64,000 bases of DNA from positions 20,599,001-20,663,000 of the forward strand of contig NC_133032.1 of NCBI RefSeq assembly GCF_048771995.1. Reading direction: 5' to 3'. Positions 49,201-61,994 of this stretch are shown here, in pieces. The translations under genes and the position numbers were made by a program. Every line of letters begins with the position of its first letter. The first letter of the stretch is position 1. Source of the DNA: Taeniopygia guttata (taxonomy: Eukaryota; Chordata; Aves; Passeriformes; Estrildidae). Below the pieces are notes generated by a model. That model worked only from the letters and a program-made list of their open reading frames with translations. It did not search any database and was not told where the DNA came from.

Positions 49201-50475
49201 GTCACACCCTATATTTTCTCTGGGCAAGGGTAATCTTGAGTACCTCAGCTTGCCTCCCTATCCAAACACCACTGCCAAAGTCTACCCTCCTTTTGACCAG
49301 GCTGTCCTTAAAAGCATCTGTGGTACTTACTGCATATAAGCTTAAACCTTGTTCAGATCTGAAACACTGTGTTGGAGGTTGGGATTTTTCTGTTTTTTTC
49401 TTTTCTTTCTCAGTGGGCTCTCAAGCCTGGTTTGGTTTCTTTTCAGTCTACGCTTTCAGAACTGTGTACCAAGAGTTTCCCCTTTCTTTCTGAAAAAATG
49501 TCATTTCTGCTTTCTACTGAATACACTTTTCCAAGGAGGCAATTGACCTCAGCAAAATCCTTCTTCAAAGTTCTCTTTTACTAATCTATTGATATGAAGA
49601 GGGAAAAGAATTGAAGTCGTGTAGAAGGCAAAAATTAAAACTATCAGTAATGACTTTTTTTCCCCCTCCCATTTTCAGATAAGGAGGACTGCTTTTCACT
49701 TGGACTCATGCTATGGATAATTATCGGTGTGATCATATTTGCCATTTCCTGTGTCTGCTGTGTTGTGGCCTGTTGCTTAAGGAACAAGGTAAGCAAACAT
49801 ATGAGATAATGCAGAACCCTTCTTCCAAAGGTCATGGATGGGGAACTTGATTTAATGAGATTTAGAGAGGGGACAGGCACATACTCAGCAGTACTGTGTT
49901 TTTTTACAAAAAGACCGAGTTGTTAATTTACCACTGGAATTCAAGTAATTGATGACAATAACTCAGATTTAATTTTTCTGAGACAGAATTGTTTATTGAT
50001 TTAAAGGCTTGGAACCAAAGGAAAGAGGAGAAATGCTGCACAGGTCAGCAAAATTACTTTGATAAACAGTACACCTGACTGTTTTCTTTAAGAAGGGGAA
50101 ACAATCATCAGTGGAGCAATTCCAGCACTGTTCTGCTGCAAAGCCACTTAGATTTGACTCAGGAAAGAAGAAAAACCAAGGACATTAGCTATTCTTTTGG
50201 GCAATGTTTGTTATTAGTTTTCAGTTAGTTTTATTCCAAGTTTTCAATGCGAGTTTGACGTGTCCATTCTGACCTAAACATTCCCAATGAAAACAGAGTA
50301 ACTGCCCTACTTAATGAACAAAGGCAAGAGTGGCAAAGGTAAGCGATTGCAAATTAAATTCATGGCATTTTCTCTCTGTTGGCAGAATCAGAAGTGTGAA
50401 TCCAACTCCCATGAGTACAACAGTGAATACATGCCCATGGCAGCAGTGAACGCAGCTAAAAAACCAAGAATCTGA
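40236..50475 (+). CDS. ICOS: ICOS, inducible T-cell co-stimulator (four exons)
   Basis: Coding exons are 40236-40293, 47890-48228, 49679-49788 and 50386-50475 in phases 1, 1 and 0, giving 198 residues (human has 199). The order is a signal peptide (1-19), an IgV domain (about 22-132), a stalk with Cys137, a Cys-rich membrane segment (about 142-166) and a short tail. Diagnostic features are Cys65 and Cys83, F-strand VYTCCLEI, the loop FLPPPY (114-119; FDPPPF in human), sequons NVT and NSS, the tail motif EYMPM (human YMFM, the PI3K-binding YxxM), and [10 protein letters not shown] near the end (human AVNTAKKSRL). Family knowledge: it binds ICOSLG on antigen-presenting cells and supports follicular helper T cells. 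Oddities: the B-strand Cys is replaced, and coding ends in exon 4, whereas human uses five exons. Confidence 0.93.
40294..47889 (+). other. ICOS intron 1
   Basis: A 7.6-kb intron, AT-rich, with no other recognised exons. It holds the CR1 at 46385-47385. Introns 2 (48229-49678) and 3 (49789-50385) likewise show nothing beyond AT-rich sequence. Confidence 0.65.
46385..47385 (+). mobile_element. CR1 LINE, 3' kilobase, sense strand plus
   Basis: It contains the C-terminal part of the CR1 reverse transcriptase in broken frames: [17 protein letters not shown] (from FADDTKLGG), [24 protein letters not shown], then in another frame [18 protein letters not shown] and DVLEWVQRR. The 3' UTR follows, with CTGAGGGAGCTGGGGGTGTT, CCTCAAGTTGCACAAGGAGA and the GGACTTGGTAATACTGAGC to TTTTATAATTCCA tail. 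The catalytic motif reads FADN rather than FADD, and the frame is interrupted, so it is an old dead copy truncated at the 5' end. Confidence 0.9.
47890..48228 (+). CDS. ICOS: ICOS exon 2 (IgV domain)
   Basis: The acceptor ATGTCTTCAG ends at 47889 and the donor GTAAGT starts at 48229. It encodes the whole IgV, including EFSMTLFKG (human QFKMQLLKG), [16 protein letters not shown], the F-strand Cys109-Cys110 and FLPPPY. It lacks a B-strand cysteine. Confidence 0.95.
49679..49788 (+). CDS. ICOS: ICOS exon 3 (stalk and membrane segment)
   Basis: The acceptor CCCATTTTCAG ends at 49678 and the donor GTAAGC starts at 49789. It encodes DKEDCFSLG and then a hydrophobic stretch with five cysteines (residues 157, 159, 160, 164, 165), ending RNK. 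Cysteines near the cytoplasmic face could be palmitoylated; this is inference only. Confidence 0.93.
50386..50475 (+). CDS. ICOS: ICOS exon 4 (cytoplasmic tail)
   Basis: The acceptor TCTGTTGGCAG ends at 50385. The tail of 29 residues starts [18 protein letters not shown] and ends KKPRI, then TGA. YMPM at residues 184-187 is the YxxM site; Tyr180 is a second tyrosine. Confidence 0.93.
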   Translation, partial: NQKCESNSHEYNSEYMPMAAVNAAKKPRI

Positions 50476-51023
50476 GGTAGTGTTAAGCCCAGCTGTACCT
50501 CTGCTTGTGTCTGTTGCAAGGCTTTCTCTAGTGGGGGAAGAACAGCTTGCTGTGTTTGCAACTGATTCTTGGTGGGTGGCTGGGTGGCAGGGTGGGATTC
50601 TTACAATAGCTTGTTAATGGAGTTCATGCTGCCATCTTTAAGGAAGACAAAACTAAAAGCAAAATCTCTGGAAACCTTTTGAATCGTAACAGCGGGCTAG
50701 CTCCTAGAAATGCCAATGCTTCATGTCTGTGCAAAGTGGTGATCTCATGCATGAGGAAGAGAAGCAAAACAGTTCGGTTCAGATTCTTGGGATGATGCAT
50801 GGTACTGAAAATCTCTGCAGGGAAGTGATTTTCTATATTTATGAGTGTTACTGGCTAAGGGTAAATATTCTGCAGAGAATGAAGAGCTTCCTAACTACTT
50901 AAGCCCTACAGAAGCTACTACACAAGCAGTTTTGGATACAGAACAGAATCAGAATTAGGACTTATTCAGACATTTGAGTGCTGCACATAACTGATTCTCC
51001 ATTTCTATTCTAGGTAGAATAGA

Positions 51024-51036
51024 ATGCCTGTGGCAT
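51024..51036 (+). promoter_or_regulatory. ICOS: Short triloop hairpin in the ICOS 3' UTR
   Basis: ATGCC-TGT-GGCAT is a perfect 5-bp stem with a pyrimidine-purine-pyrimidine triloop, 549 bp after the stop. Roquin proteins repress ICOS mRNA through constitutive decay elements with YRY triloops. Here the base pair closing the loop fits, but the next pair is C-G where the consensus prefers U-A, so it is only a candidate. Confidence 0.25.
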
Positions 51037-52479
51037 GGAAATTTTGGAAAGAGTTTTCCAGCTACTTGAACTTGGACAATGTGAAATCAGCATTTCCCCA
51101 CCTTTTCCAGCTTCCCTGAGCTCTCATGATGGTCCTGTGCTCCATCATGTGACACCCACTGTAGTACTGTTCTGAGCTGTGTTTTGCTCTAGCCTTGTTT
51201 GTGAACTGGCACCCTGCCTGATCCACTGATTCACGGACATGAAATGATAACAAGTTAAAGATGTCAGGTTTTAATTGAAGAAAATGTAAGATTCCTGTAG
51301 TGCTGCTACAGAAATAACTTTTATTTTCTAGTCTCTTTTATGATTAACTTTCCACTGGAGACAAAAAAAAAAAAGACTACCTCCAAAGCCAACCCTTGTG
51401 GTACAGCCATACTGCCATGTATTGCACATGCCCTCTTAGGGTTAGTTTAGCAGGAAAAAATCTGTACCTGAGACAGTACAGCAGAGACTTCTCTGTGGCA
51501 CTCTGCCTCAGTTATACGCATTTGCATTTTTTATATTTGTGCTGTCAATACACCTTTGCCATTCGCAACTTGGGGCTCCTCTTATTTAACTAAATCCAGA
51601 ATGCTGTATTAACAGAGGAATATATTACAAGATGGATATATTGTAAGGCTGCAATTGCTCCTTAGATCAGTTCAAACCTACAAGATCAGTCTCTAAACTA
51701 GGAAGCCCAATCTCTCCTCTTCATGTCTTGCAGCACAAACACAACACAGTCCCTATGGCCAGTATATTCATGGACTCTGCATTGCAATTATCTTCCTCTT
51801 GCCATTTGGCATGAAACCTTTACAACTTCCCCAGAGAGTTCAGGGGTTACTTGACATGCCTCAAATGGAGCAGAGTCTTCAGTATGAATGAAATTATCAA
51901 TCCTTCATACTCCATGTGAAATTCATCAAAACTCTGACCATAAATGGCCAGCTGTGAATCCAGCCTGCGTATCTTGCCAGAGACTTTTGGGCTGCTGGAA
52001 CCAGAGTGGTACATTGATTCTGAACATCTCTGTGATACATTAGAAAACCCCAAATATTGGTCAGAGGATGCTTTTGAGAGAGATCCAGATCCTGCTTGTC
52101 TGGCATACAGAAGATTGGTTTCAAATTTGATAGGGCAAATGGGGACAAGGAGGAAATAAGCTGGTACATCAAGAACAGGGTTTTCCTCAACAAACACCTG
52201 GATACACAGAAGTATTGTAGAGAGCAGGTGCAAACTGCTGACTGTGACATTGAAAATGAGTAAAGCTTTAAATGAGGCAGGGACTGCCAATTACACAGCC
52301 CTGCTCAGGGGGGTTGTAACTAGCTCCTATGCAGGGATGTAGAGGGGAACCCTGGTGTATTGGGTCACATTATATTTTCTCTCACCATTCTTTGACAAAT
52401 TACTTGACCTCCCCAGCAACCTAAGCTCACCTCTGTACATCCATAAATACATTGATTTCATGATTAAAAAAAACCAAAA

Positions 52480-52503
52480 CCAACAACAACAACAACAACA
52501 AAA
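52480..52503. repeat. (CAA)n microsatellite
   Basis: About seven CAA units followed by AAAA, next to an A-rich stretch. Confidence 0.85.
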
Positions 52504-52860
52504 AACTGATGACATTACTGTGTTTGAAAATTATTGGTGAAAATAGCTAACATCTACTACCTATGAGAAGAACTGGATGCAAGATCCTATGTAAGAGTGG
52601 AGAGTGTTATCCTCTGGAACCTTTCACCAGACTGAGAAGGAAATTCAAGAAACAAAGAGTTTCTGAAAGAAGGAAAAACTTGAGCTTTGCCTTGGGATGC
52701 AGGTGGATAAACAACAAATGATGGAAGTCTGAACAAAGCAGTTCAAAATACATACATCCTGCACTGGAGAGATAAATTATTTATATTCATTATAACAAAG
52801 CTTGTGGAAGTCTCAGGTTCCATTACTCCTTTCTTATTGGAAAAAGATATTTTTATTCTT

Positions 52861-52866
52861 AATAAA
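52861..52866 (+). terminator. ICOS: Candidate polyadenylation signal for ICOS
   Basis: AATAAA in TTCTTAATAAAACATT, followed by a T-rich stretch. An assignment to ICOS is inference from position. Confidence 0.35.
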
Positions 52867-55800
52867 ACATTTTTTAAAATTATGTCATATGTGTCCATAA
52901 GAACCTTCATGCATGCATGCCATGTGAAAGAATTAATCTCAGTAAAATCCACAGCCCAATAGGGAGAGAGTGCAGGGCAATTTATCCCTGTATACTATTT
53001 TAGTGGATAACTGGAAAAAGACTTAGGAAAAAAAAATATTTAAAAACTGAAAACAAAAAAATTGGACCTGTTTCTAGGCAGTGAGGTAATGACATTGCTT
53101 GCATGTAGTTATTTCCTAATATTTTAATGAGAAAGTTTTTTTTTCATATTGTCTCATATCTTCTTCCTTTCCTTTAATCCCTTATACAGTATGCTTATAA
53201 TGTCCCAGATTATTTTGGGACATTTCTAAATTTCTTTCTGCCATTTTCCAATACCTCCAAACCAAAAGGAGCTGGAAGAAGATAAAGGATGACAGACCGA
53301 GAAGAAAAAGAAAAAACTATGTAAAAATACCATGAACAAAGTTTATAGACTGTGTGACAAGAAAGGATTAAAATAAAAGAAAATAAAAAATAACAGTCAG
53401 TAAGACTAGACAAAAAGCCTGATATTATAACAGGTAATCATTTCAAAAAGTAAAATCTCTCTTTGGAAACTCACAGCTTTGGGAAAAGACTGTTTCTGGA
53501 AGAAGGATAAATGATAAATATATCATAATTTGAGTACCTGTATATCTTGAGATGGTTTGAAATGCAAACCTTGATATGTATTTTGCAAATTTATCTTCCC
53601 AAGCTGAATTATTAAGCCAAGTATGAATGCTCTTGGAGTTTAATGATTAGCTTTAAGACTGCAGCTTCATATCTAATATATGGGATAGGGAATGAAATGA
53701 CACTAAGAGGACCATTTTCCCTTAGTACAGGTATTTCATTGACTTCAAAGTTCAAATAGTTTTAAATTCTATCATATTTCTTACAGGCTTTAATAAGTTT
53801 ATTTAAGGCTGGGGAAAAGAGGCTCCCAAACTTGAGTAAAGCAAACAAATGAATCAAAATGAGGATTGGTACTGAAGATATCACACAACATAACTCATAA
53901 AGTGTTTAATAATGTGGGAAGTTCCCTATACATTTGAATCTATAAGTTGTCATGCAGAAAAATACAGCAAAAACCCCAAAACAAAAAAACAGGTATTTGA
54001 AAATATTTAGTTAAAAATAAATCCATGTGGTCAGTAGGGACTTCTGCCCATACAAGATTTACTGGGGAGCTGGATCTAAGTCTCTGCCTTTGTTTGACTT
54101 TAGCTGCAATGAGACATTCCATATAGCCTTAAGTTGTCCAGTCCATCATGGTTATAGCAGTCTACCCACTGAGATAAAACCCTCCTATTTCCTTGAGAGA
54201 TGAAAGTTTGTATTTATGTTCTGTGATTAGTTCAATTCAGTGAGTGGGTAGCTTGGAGAAGAGGGAGGAATACAAAGGATTAAACAGATTTTCTGGCAAA
54301 ATGAAGGAGACAGGTATGAACTGGAGATATGAATAAGAGGTTGGGGGTGAACTCCATCTAAATGAGTATGCCTGAGCTAATTTAATTCCTCTTGGAAGTA
54401 ATAAGATCTTGTATGGCTTGAGATCAATTTTTAAAAAGAGATAAATCAGCCCTGATTATCAACAAGAAAGATTTAGCTGCTGCACACATCAAGCATAATA
54501 ATTTGTAAAAACTGCAAACATTAACAACTTTGAAATATCAAACGTCCTCCACGTATTAAATCCTGCAACATTCCTCCCAGTTTTTAGTACTCTGTTGGCA
54601 AATCCATCACCAATGATATTTCATCCCTGTCTCAATGCACTGCAGCAGCAAGTTTCACTGCAGCTTATATATTGTGTTACATGTCTCAAAATTGAGGCCA
54701 GGATTTAACATCTGGATCGTGCAAAGACTTGCAAGGGGGAATTCCCTTTCCACCTGATGAGAAGGAAGACTTGTTTGCTGCCCTAGGCTTCTTCTGGAAA
54801 AATCTCTGAAACACTGAGAAAAGTGGAAATTACATTAGCTCCAGCTGATGAGAGCAGCATATAGCCTTCCAAGGGTGGCAGTTTGAACATAATCTATGGA
54901 GTATGAGAGCACTGCATTGGCTTTTCAGGCCCCTGAGGCCAAACACTAGAGGAAACAGCTCAAAACTGGGATTCTCAGTCCTTTAGTTCCTCCACAAAGT
55001 GTAAGGTACTTGTTTTTTATCTATTAAGTCAAATAATTCTCCCTTTAAAAACCCAGCCCAAAACAACAAACGAACCCACCCCTGCCACACCCTCAAAAAA
55101 AAAAAAAAGCTAATTAAAGCTCTTTTGGGCCTGAGTGAAACAACGGATGCTGTATTAAGCACTTGGCTGAGTGCCAGCAGAACTGCTTGTGTTGATGCTC
55201 CTTTCTATGGGGCTAACCCACAGCTGGGCAGGACCAGGATCATGAGACAAAAGGACAAGAGGATCTCTCTAATCAGAGCGTAGTGCTGCTGCTCTCGTGA
55301 AACAGAGCTAGACCTCAGTAGCTGTTGCTACCTACATCCTTGAAAGCCAGATCAATGCTTGCATTTCTGTCCCTTCTCCTGGCTGTGTCTCTGCTGTTCA
55401 GTCACAACCACAGCTCCATGGAAATCTACCTCATTCCACACCCTGGCTCTTCTTAATGCCTGTGCTTCAGAAGACCAAGCAGGAATTCCCCTCCTGCAGC
55501 AGGGCAGTGCTCCAGGACATCGGCTGGCAGCAGCAGGACTTTACAGTGGCTCACCTGTGTAGAAAAGGGGAACTCAGGGGAAGGGCCTGGCAGAAGGCTC
55601 TGCTTGGTTATACTGTGGTCATGAAAGAGAAATTAAAGACATTGTCATGGCTGTGTGGGAGGGATGCTGTTAGAGGGATGTGTGGGTTTCAGGAGTGTAG
55701 GAAAAAAATCTAAACTAAAGGATTTATTATATGGGGAGCTGCAATATCTCATGACCATGACAAAACTCCATTTGCAATAGAAATTGGCAAATATTGCTAG

Positions 55801-58516
55801 TGGGGACAGGTAGCTTCTAGAAAAATACCCGACATCCACCCTGTTGATTGACAAAACCTTAGCCAGACAGCAACTTCTAGGGCCTATAGACCTTCTGTAG
55901 GCTACAATAAGCAATCTTTAAGGCATACTTTCAGAGCAAAAAGTACTTTGCTTCTAAAAAAACCATGTTTTTTACTCAAAAAGCTGTGGGGCTTTTTGAT
56001 TAAAACATGCAGCCAGTGAATAAGGATCTCTTTCAAGCACAATATATTTATTCAGCAAAACAGTCCCTGGCCTGGGTTTTCATCTGTATGAGGGTTTGAT
56101 GCGCTCATTGTCCTCCCAAACACTGTTCCTACGGTTTTCCGTCGGTGAAAGAGCTGCTCAGCCCCTGACAGGGCTGTTCTGTCAGCTAGAAGGCACCCTC
56201 AGAGGTCCTCAGCAGTCTGGCCTGGCCAAGGAGCCACATCAAGGCAGTGCAAGAGATGCTGCTGAGCATCTTCTCTGCATTTCACACTGTCAAGGCAAAG
56301 CGGTATAAAGCATTTCCTACTGTACCATCACCAGCTTCAAAAGATAAAGGAAGCTTCATCTGCATCAGGAATCCAACCCAGATGAATCAGACCCTCTTTT
56401 TTCTTCCTACTAACTCTGTTGGTAATCTTTCTGTTTCAAGATCAAAGAAAAAATATGCCCTTTACTGGAAAATATAGACATACTAAAGAAAACAGCTACC
56501 CATGTTGACAGTGGCTCATGATTCATAATTTCCACTGAAAATTTGAGTAAGAGAAATATCCTTTTCAGTCAAGATGAAGAAAACATATGTTTTATTTAAT
56601 GAGAAAAGAGGTCTCTGTATGTTTTAAGAAAAACTCTGCCACTAGCCACAATTACAAAGCAAGTGTCTCCAAGCGACCCAAATGCCTTCAGCACACAGAT
56701 CACAGCTCACCTTCTGTAATTAGCCAAAGTATCTTGCAGACTTGAGCAGTGTTTTGGTAATGGTGACCCACTTCCCTTTCCATGATAAAAAGTGTTCAGT
56801 TAGTAGACACCAATAAAAAACAAGAGCTGTGAAGAAAAACAAGCAGAGAGACACTGCTACAATTAGGTAGTAGAATAAAACACATGCAGTGGATTTTTTA
56901 AATGCAGATTTTCAGTCTGAACACTGATGACTCATCAAAGCATCCCATCATGAAGTGGTGGCCATCCCACCATGGCCATGGAATCCTTTCTTAGTAATTT
57001 TTAAGGTACATTTTCTCTGTTTTCTGTGGTGATGGCAAATGCAGATAAAGAATCTGAGTCTAGAGCAAGGGCAACAAGAGTAATTTTCAGACATTTAGGT
57101 GCAACTGAGCAATTCACAAAGGACCTGCTTGTGTGTGTGGCACCACCAATTGCTCAGAGATGTTGTCCTAAGAATCCAGTAGCAGAAAAATGCTATCCTT
57201 TGTCTACATATGGTAGGTCCCTGAAGCCATACTCCAGCAGCTCAATTCACAAGTGTTGTCACAGCATAAATGGCTGTGACAGAAAGGGATTTTTAAAAAC
57301 TGGATAGGACATATACCTAGAACATGGCTCATTCTCCAGTAAGATATTAGTGTCTTGTGTGATCTGAAACACTCAGGCTTCTCCAACCTGATACACAGCT
57401 GCTTGGCTTGGGCAGAGGATGCCACAGCTGCCTGAAGTACTGCAGTGTCTCATCCCAAGGGCCTGGGGACAGCACTTCACTGCAGTGACTTCACTGCAGT
57501 GGCTCACAGACTTGGAGAAGGGATGGAGCATGTTCTGCAGTCTAATGGTTGCACCCTCACAGTACCATCCCAAGGACTGCTAATGAACTTTGTGTGGAGG
57601 ATGCAGGGTTAAAGTACCAAAATCAGATTTTTAATAAGAACTATGGCTTTGCATTTCCCAGGTGACTGCTAGAGGTGAGCTACAGAGGATTCTCTCTCCC
57701 TCGCCTCACTGAGCCTTCATCCTGTTTCAAGTAATTTAAATCACCCATCATGGAGGGGTTCTTTGATAATCAGGTGAATGCTCAGCAAAATGCATCTGGA
57801 TGCTGGTTACACTCTGTGCCTGCAGACACGGTGGCCCATATCTGCCAAGGGCAAAGGAATACCTATGAAAGTTTATAACTTTGGGAGGGTTTTATGCAAC
57901 CATCTTATGCATCATTGTCTGGTATCTTACACATCACCAGTGTTTCCTGTTTCTCCGGTGTCAGAGACTAATACTGCTATACGGAAACTACCAAGCATGT
58001 TTACATCTACCCCAGTTACTGCCCCTCATAAAGGCAAAATTCAGGCTGGCAGTAAGCTACCAATGAGTGAGGGAAGCACAAAAGAGACACCAGAATTAGT
58101 GGGGTATAGTAAGGTTTCAGGCATTGCATATGAGGAAGAAGGGGGGTCTTGTTCTCCTCCTCTTCTCTCCCTTCTGCTACCTCACTCCTCTGGGTTACAG
58201 AATTCCCACTAGGACCTTGTGATACCAATGCTTAATGTCTTCTCCTGCAGGCACCTCTGCTTATAGTGCTGCAGCTCTGAAGGGAAGGAAGACAAGAAAG
58301 GGCTTTGCACATAACTCTGCTCATACAGGAAGCAGGGTGGAAGAAATGAGCCCTGCTCTACAAGCCAGATGAGGACTATCCTTTGCCTGAACTTCAAGAA
58401 GGGTTCGCTCAATGCCTGCAAACTGAACTGGGTCCCTTGAAATGAGGAAGGGAAAATTCTAGGAGGCTAAATGAATGAGAAGGAGCCAAACTTGTTCTTG
58501 CTGATAACTCGTATTC

Positions 58517-58540
58517 AAAGTGGCTTTGAAAAGCCACTTT
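58517..58540. repeat. Perfect palindrome, 11-bp arms, 2-nt spacer
   Basis: AAAGTGGCTTT, then GA, then AAAGCCACTTT. The flanks do not extend the pairing. Confidence 0.85.
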
Positions 58541-61500
58541 ATTTCAGTGCAAACTGTACAGACAAACTTTATTAAAATCCCAAATGATGCAAAAGTTAAA
58601 TGATCTGAAATTATTAACCAAGGTTGAGATTTAGGTCAAATTTGTTTAACATAAAACTAAACTGTGAATACTTTTTGCCACATCTGGCTACTTTTTATTT
58701 GACATTTAAATAATGCAAATTTCACATACTTTCAGGATGTGCTTGTATTGTACTAAAACATTGATAAAGCTCTGTGGTTTTTATCAGATTTGTTTAAAGA
58801 TTTAAGCCAAATTCAATCCCTTTATTTGCAGAGGTAACTTAACTAAGATGTACTCAAATAAAATGAAGAGTCAAACTGGTTTTCTCTGGTTTCTGTGTGG
58901 TAACTGCTGATAACTCTTCAAGTCAGTTCCAGCACTGCTGCAGTAAAGTCTGAAGTCTCCCTCCCCTCCATTAGAGGTTCCTGGGAATTTCCCTTCCAGG
59001 CAACTCTCTGGGGTCCTGTATAAGGGTTGGATAATCAGGACTAGCTTTCTTCAGATTTTTTTTGAGCCTTCAAGTTCTTTCAGGACCATAAATTTTCACA
59101 GATTTCTTTGAGTACCAGCAAGAGACTTCAGCACAGTAAATAACCTGTCTGAAAATGGCAGAAAACAGTCTCTTGATGCCAGTCCCCTTCTGAACACAGG
59201 CTTACATAGTTGCCTGTTCAACATCAAAAGGGTTGAGAACCAGTGCAAAGGGCATGAAAAGCAGCTGGTCTGTGATTGTGCATAGTGGATATGGGCTTAC
59301 AGCACAATTTCACTGACACCTGCACCTGTTGGTAATTCCAGGAGAGTCCACTGAACATATAGAGGGCAATGTTTAGGGTATTCATGCAGCCCTGCAAAAC
59401 ATCACATATAAGAATATTTGCAAAAACTGCAGAAGAAGATAATAGCAATGTGAGTTCACAGGTGGACAATCAAGCCCTTGTTTGGAAGTTCAGCTGGCGA
59501 GGCCAGCCAAAAAAGCATTTCTCAGTGTGCCTTTGCTCTGTGGGGCTACCAGCAGCACAAAATAAGTGAAATATTTTCATAATGAAACTACACATGTACA
59601 ACCCTAAAGGCACAGGGTAAGCAGATCTGTTAGCTTAGATCTTCAGCAACACTTATCTTTGGTAAAGCAGAATCTTTTATCAAGATTTGGTGTATTTTGA
59701 GAATACTGAGTTCAATTTTACCAAGATAAAAATAGCAGTATTTAAGTGAATGATTAACCACACAGCTTCCAGGGACCAAAACCCCTACAAACTAAATCTC
59801 TTTTTGCAAGTTTTTTGTTATCTAAGCACACAGAAATGTTGAATATCAAATAATTCAATCTATCAAATATGCAGAAGTGTTTCTAAGGAGCACAGAATTG
59901 ATGCACACTTCCTTATAAGCCCATCACACTGGCAGACAAATATTCTCTTTCTTTTCCTAAAGAAAAATCAAGGGAGCTAAATGATACTTGTCACAACTAA
60001 TTTTGATCTCTCTACTGTTCTGTTTCCTTCTTCCCCTCCTGTTGCCTCAGATTTGTCTCCTACCTTTAATTTGGAGTTTCCTCAGTATAGCAAGTATAGC
60101 AAGACTCTGACCTCTTCTTTCCAGCCTTCTGGTAAATATAATGTAAATAGAGTAAAATCACAAAAATCTTACCCATCTATACCCATCTTCTGAGCTCCAC
60201 CTGCTCCAAGTTAGCCCAGCTATAAATAACTGGGTAATGCTCACTTGGCTTGGAGGCAACAGCCATGGAAACATCACCTCAGCCCCTGCCTCTGTGTTTT
60301 CTGTGAAGCCACAGCAAGTGTGAATTGATAGGACACCAACATCCAGCTTTGATCTTGACCTCTGCCTTTTCACTACAAACAGCCATGTGTCAAAACCTGT
60401 TTACTACAAAACACAAACTGTGGTGGGTGTATCTGGGCAACTGGAGTCCATTTACTTCAGATGCAGACAGTGTGGGTACTGTGCAGAACTTAGAAGTCAC
60501 TTCTATATCACATCAGCTAAGAGTTTGTGAGTTTCTCTTGGGAGCTCAGAAAATCCCAAATAAGCCACAACAAATTCCACTTTCCAGTTTCACAGGTCAG
60601 TACTTTCCCCTCAGACACTGGCAACTCAGAGCACCGCTGCTGTTGGGAAGGAATTCCTCAGCAAGAATTCAGGCTGCATGATTAAGGACTTCCGTGACCC
60701 CTATAGATATCTGAAACTGGAGCAAACAGAAGGCAAAGCAGAATCAATCTCTGAATCTGGCTAATGCAGCAGGGCTGGGAGGGGAACAGGGTCTGCCTAG
60801 AAATGCTGTGCTCCATGGGCTTGACACTCCTTTCCTCTTCTAACTCATGGACACCCCTAATCCCAGTTCCAAACTGAGCTGAAAACTGAGCAAGATAGCT
60901 TTGTTGCCTGACTCCTGAGATATGACTGATCATTGTAGCAAGGGTAACATGGCTGTCATGGCAAGGTCCCCATCATAAGAAATTATGACAGACCCTTCCC
61001 CCTGCAATGACAAGTGGGTTTAGAGCACCCTACTATATTCTGGGACCCAAGATATATTTGGGTGTCCCATAATTACGTTTAGGCTCGTATGTGATGGGTT
61101 TTCCTATTCTGGCTATTTTCTTACATTTTGCAGCCTGGGTTTTTCACCTGTGGGTCCCCTCCATCCTCCATGGACACAAACAATGAAAGCAAGGAGTCTC
61201 TCAAGGCAGAGGTGACCTCCTGGAAGAAGGACAGGGGAGAAGCCCTCATTCAGGATCAAATATTCTTGTGGTAACAATCTGAGGAATGCAAAGTGGGGGC
61301 AAGACATTATGAACTCTATGCTGTGTAATATTCTCACGTAAAAAGAGAATGTGCCTAGTGAACTCAGGGTGACACAGTCAATAATATATGTTTTGCATCT
61401 ATATCTATGTCTCTTATGTCAATTGGAGATCTCATGGTGCGCAATTATAAATATTAGGAATAAGGATAATCTGTTAAAAGTCCATGCACAGTAAAATCAT

Positions 61501-61941
61501 ACAATTTCTAAACCCTGTGCAGATCAATATTGAGATGGTTTTCTCCCAGAGAGATAAGGATCCTGTTTGTTTGGTTTTTAATGTATGGCACTCTCATGTG
61601 CTCCCAGAGTGTTTTCATCAGTGGATCTCTAGATCAGATGTTACTCAGACGTGAAAGATTTCCTCAGTGAGAAAAGCTGGTGGATAACACTAGATATGCA
61701 GCCATGACTGCTGCTATACCCTTGTCTTTGCCTGAGTGAGAAGGATGCAGCCAGCCCAGAGTGGCCTTTGAGATGTCTTAGTTGTAGACATTAGTGGTGT
61801 TCTACAAACTGTTTAGACATATGTGTGATTCTGGTTTCTGAGAACTGGGTTGACTGATGGCTGAAAACCTCAGTATAAATGTCACTTGTGTGTACTAGAG
61901 TTACACTTGATAAGTAAAAAATTATAATCAGTATATTATAT

Positions 61942-61994
61942 TATATATAAACAAATACTCTTGATATATATAAACAAATACTCTTGGTATAATA
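61942..61994. repeat. AT-rich two-copy duplication, 23-bp period
   Basis: ATATATAAACAAATACTCTTG occurs twice, 23 bp apart, within a longer AT/TA-rich stretch that continues to about 62040 with (TA)n and (CA)n-like runs. Confidence 0.8.

Larger units (their letters stand above)
50476..52890 (+). other. ICOS: Probable ICOS 3' UTR
   Basis: No coding frame recognised. The first clear AATAAA after the stop is at 52861-52866 (an ATTAAA lies at about 52462). A 3' UTR of 2.0-2.4 kb would resemble the long mammalian ICOS UTR. It includes a poly-A run near 51362 and a (CAA)n run near 52480-52500. Confidence 0.4.
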
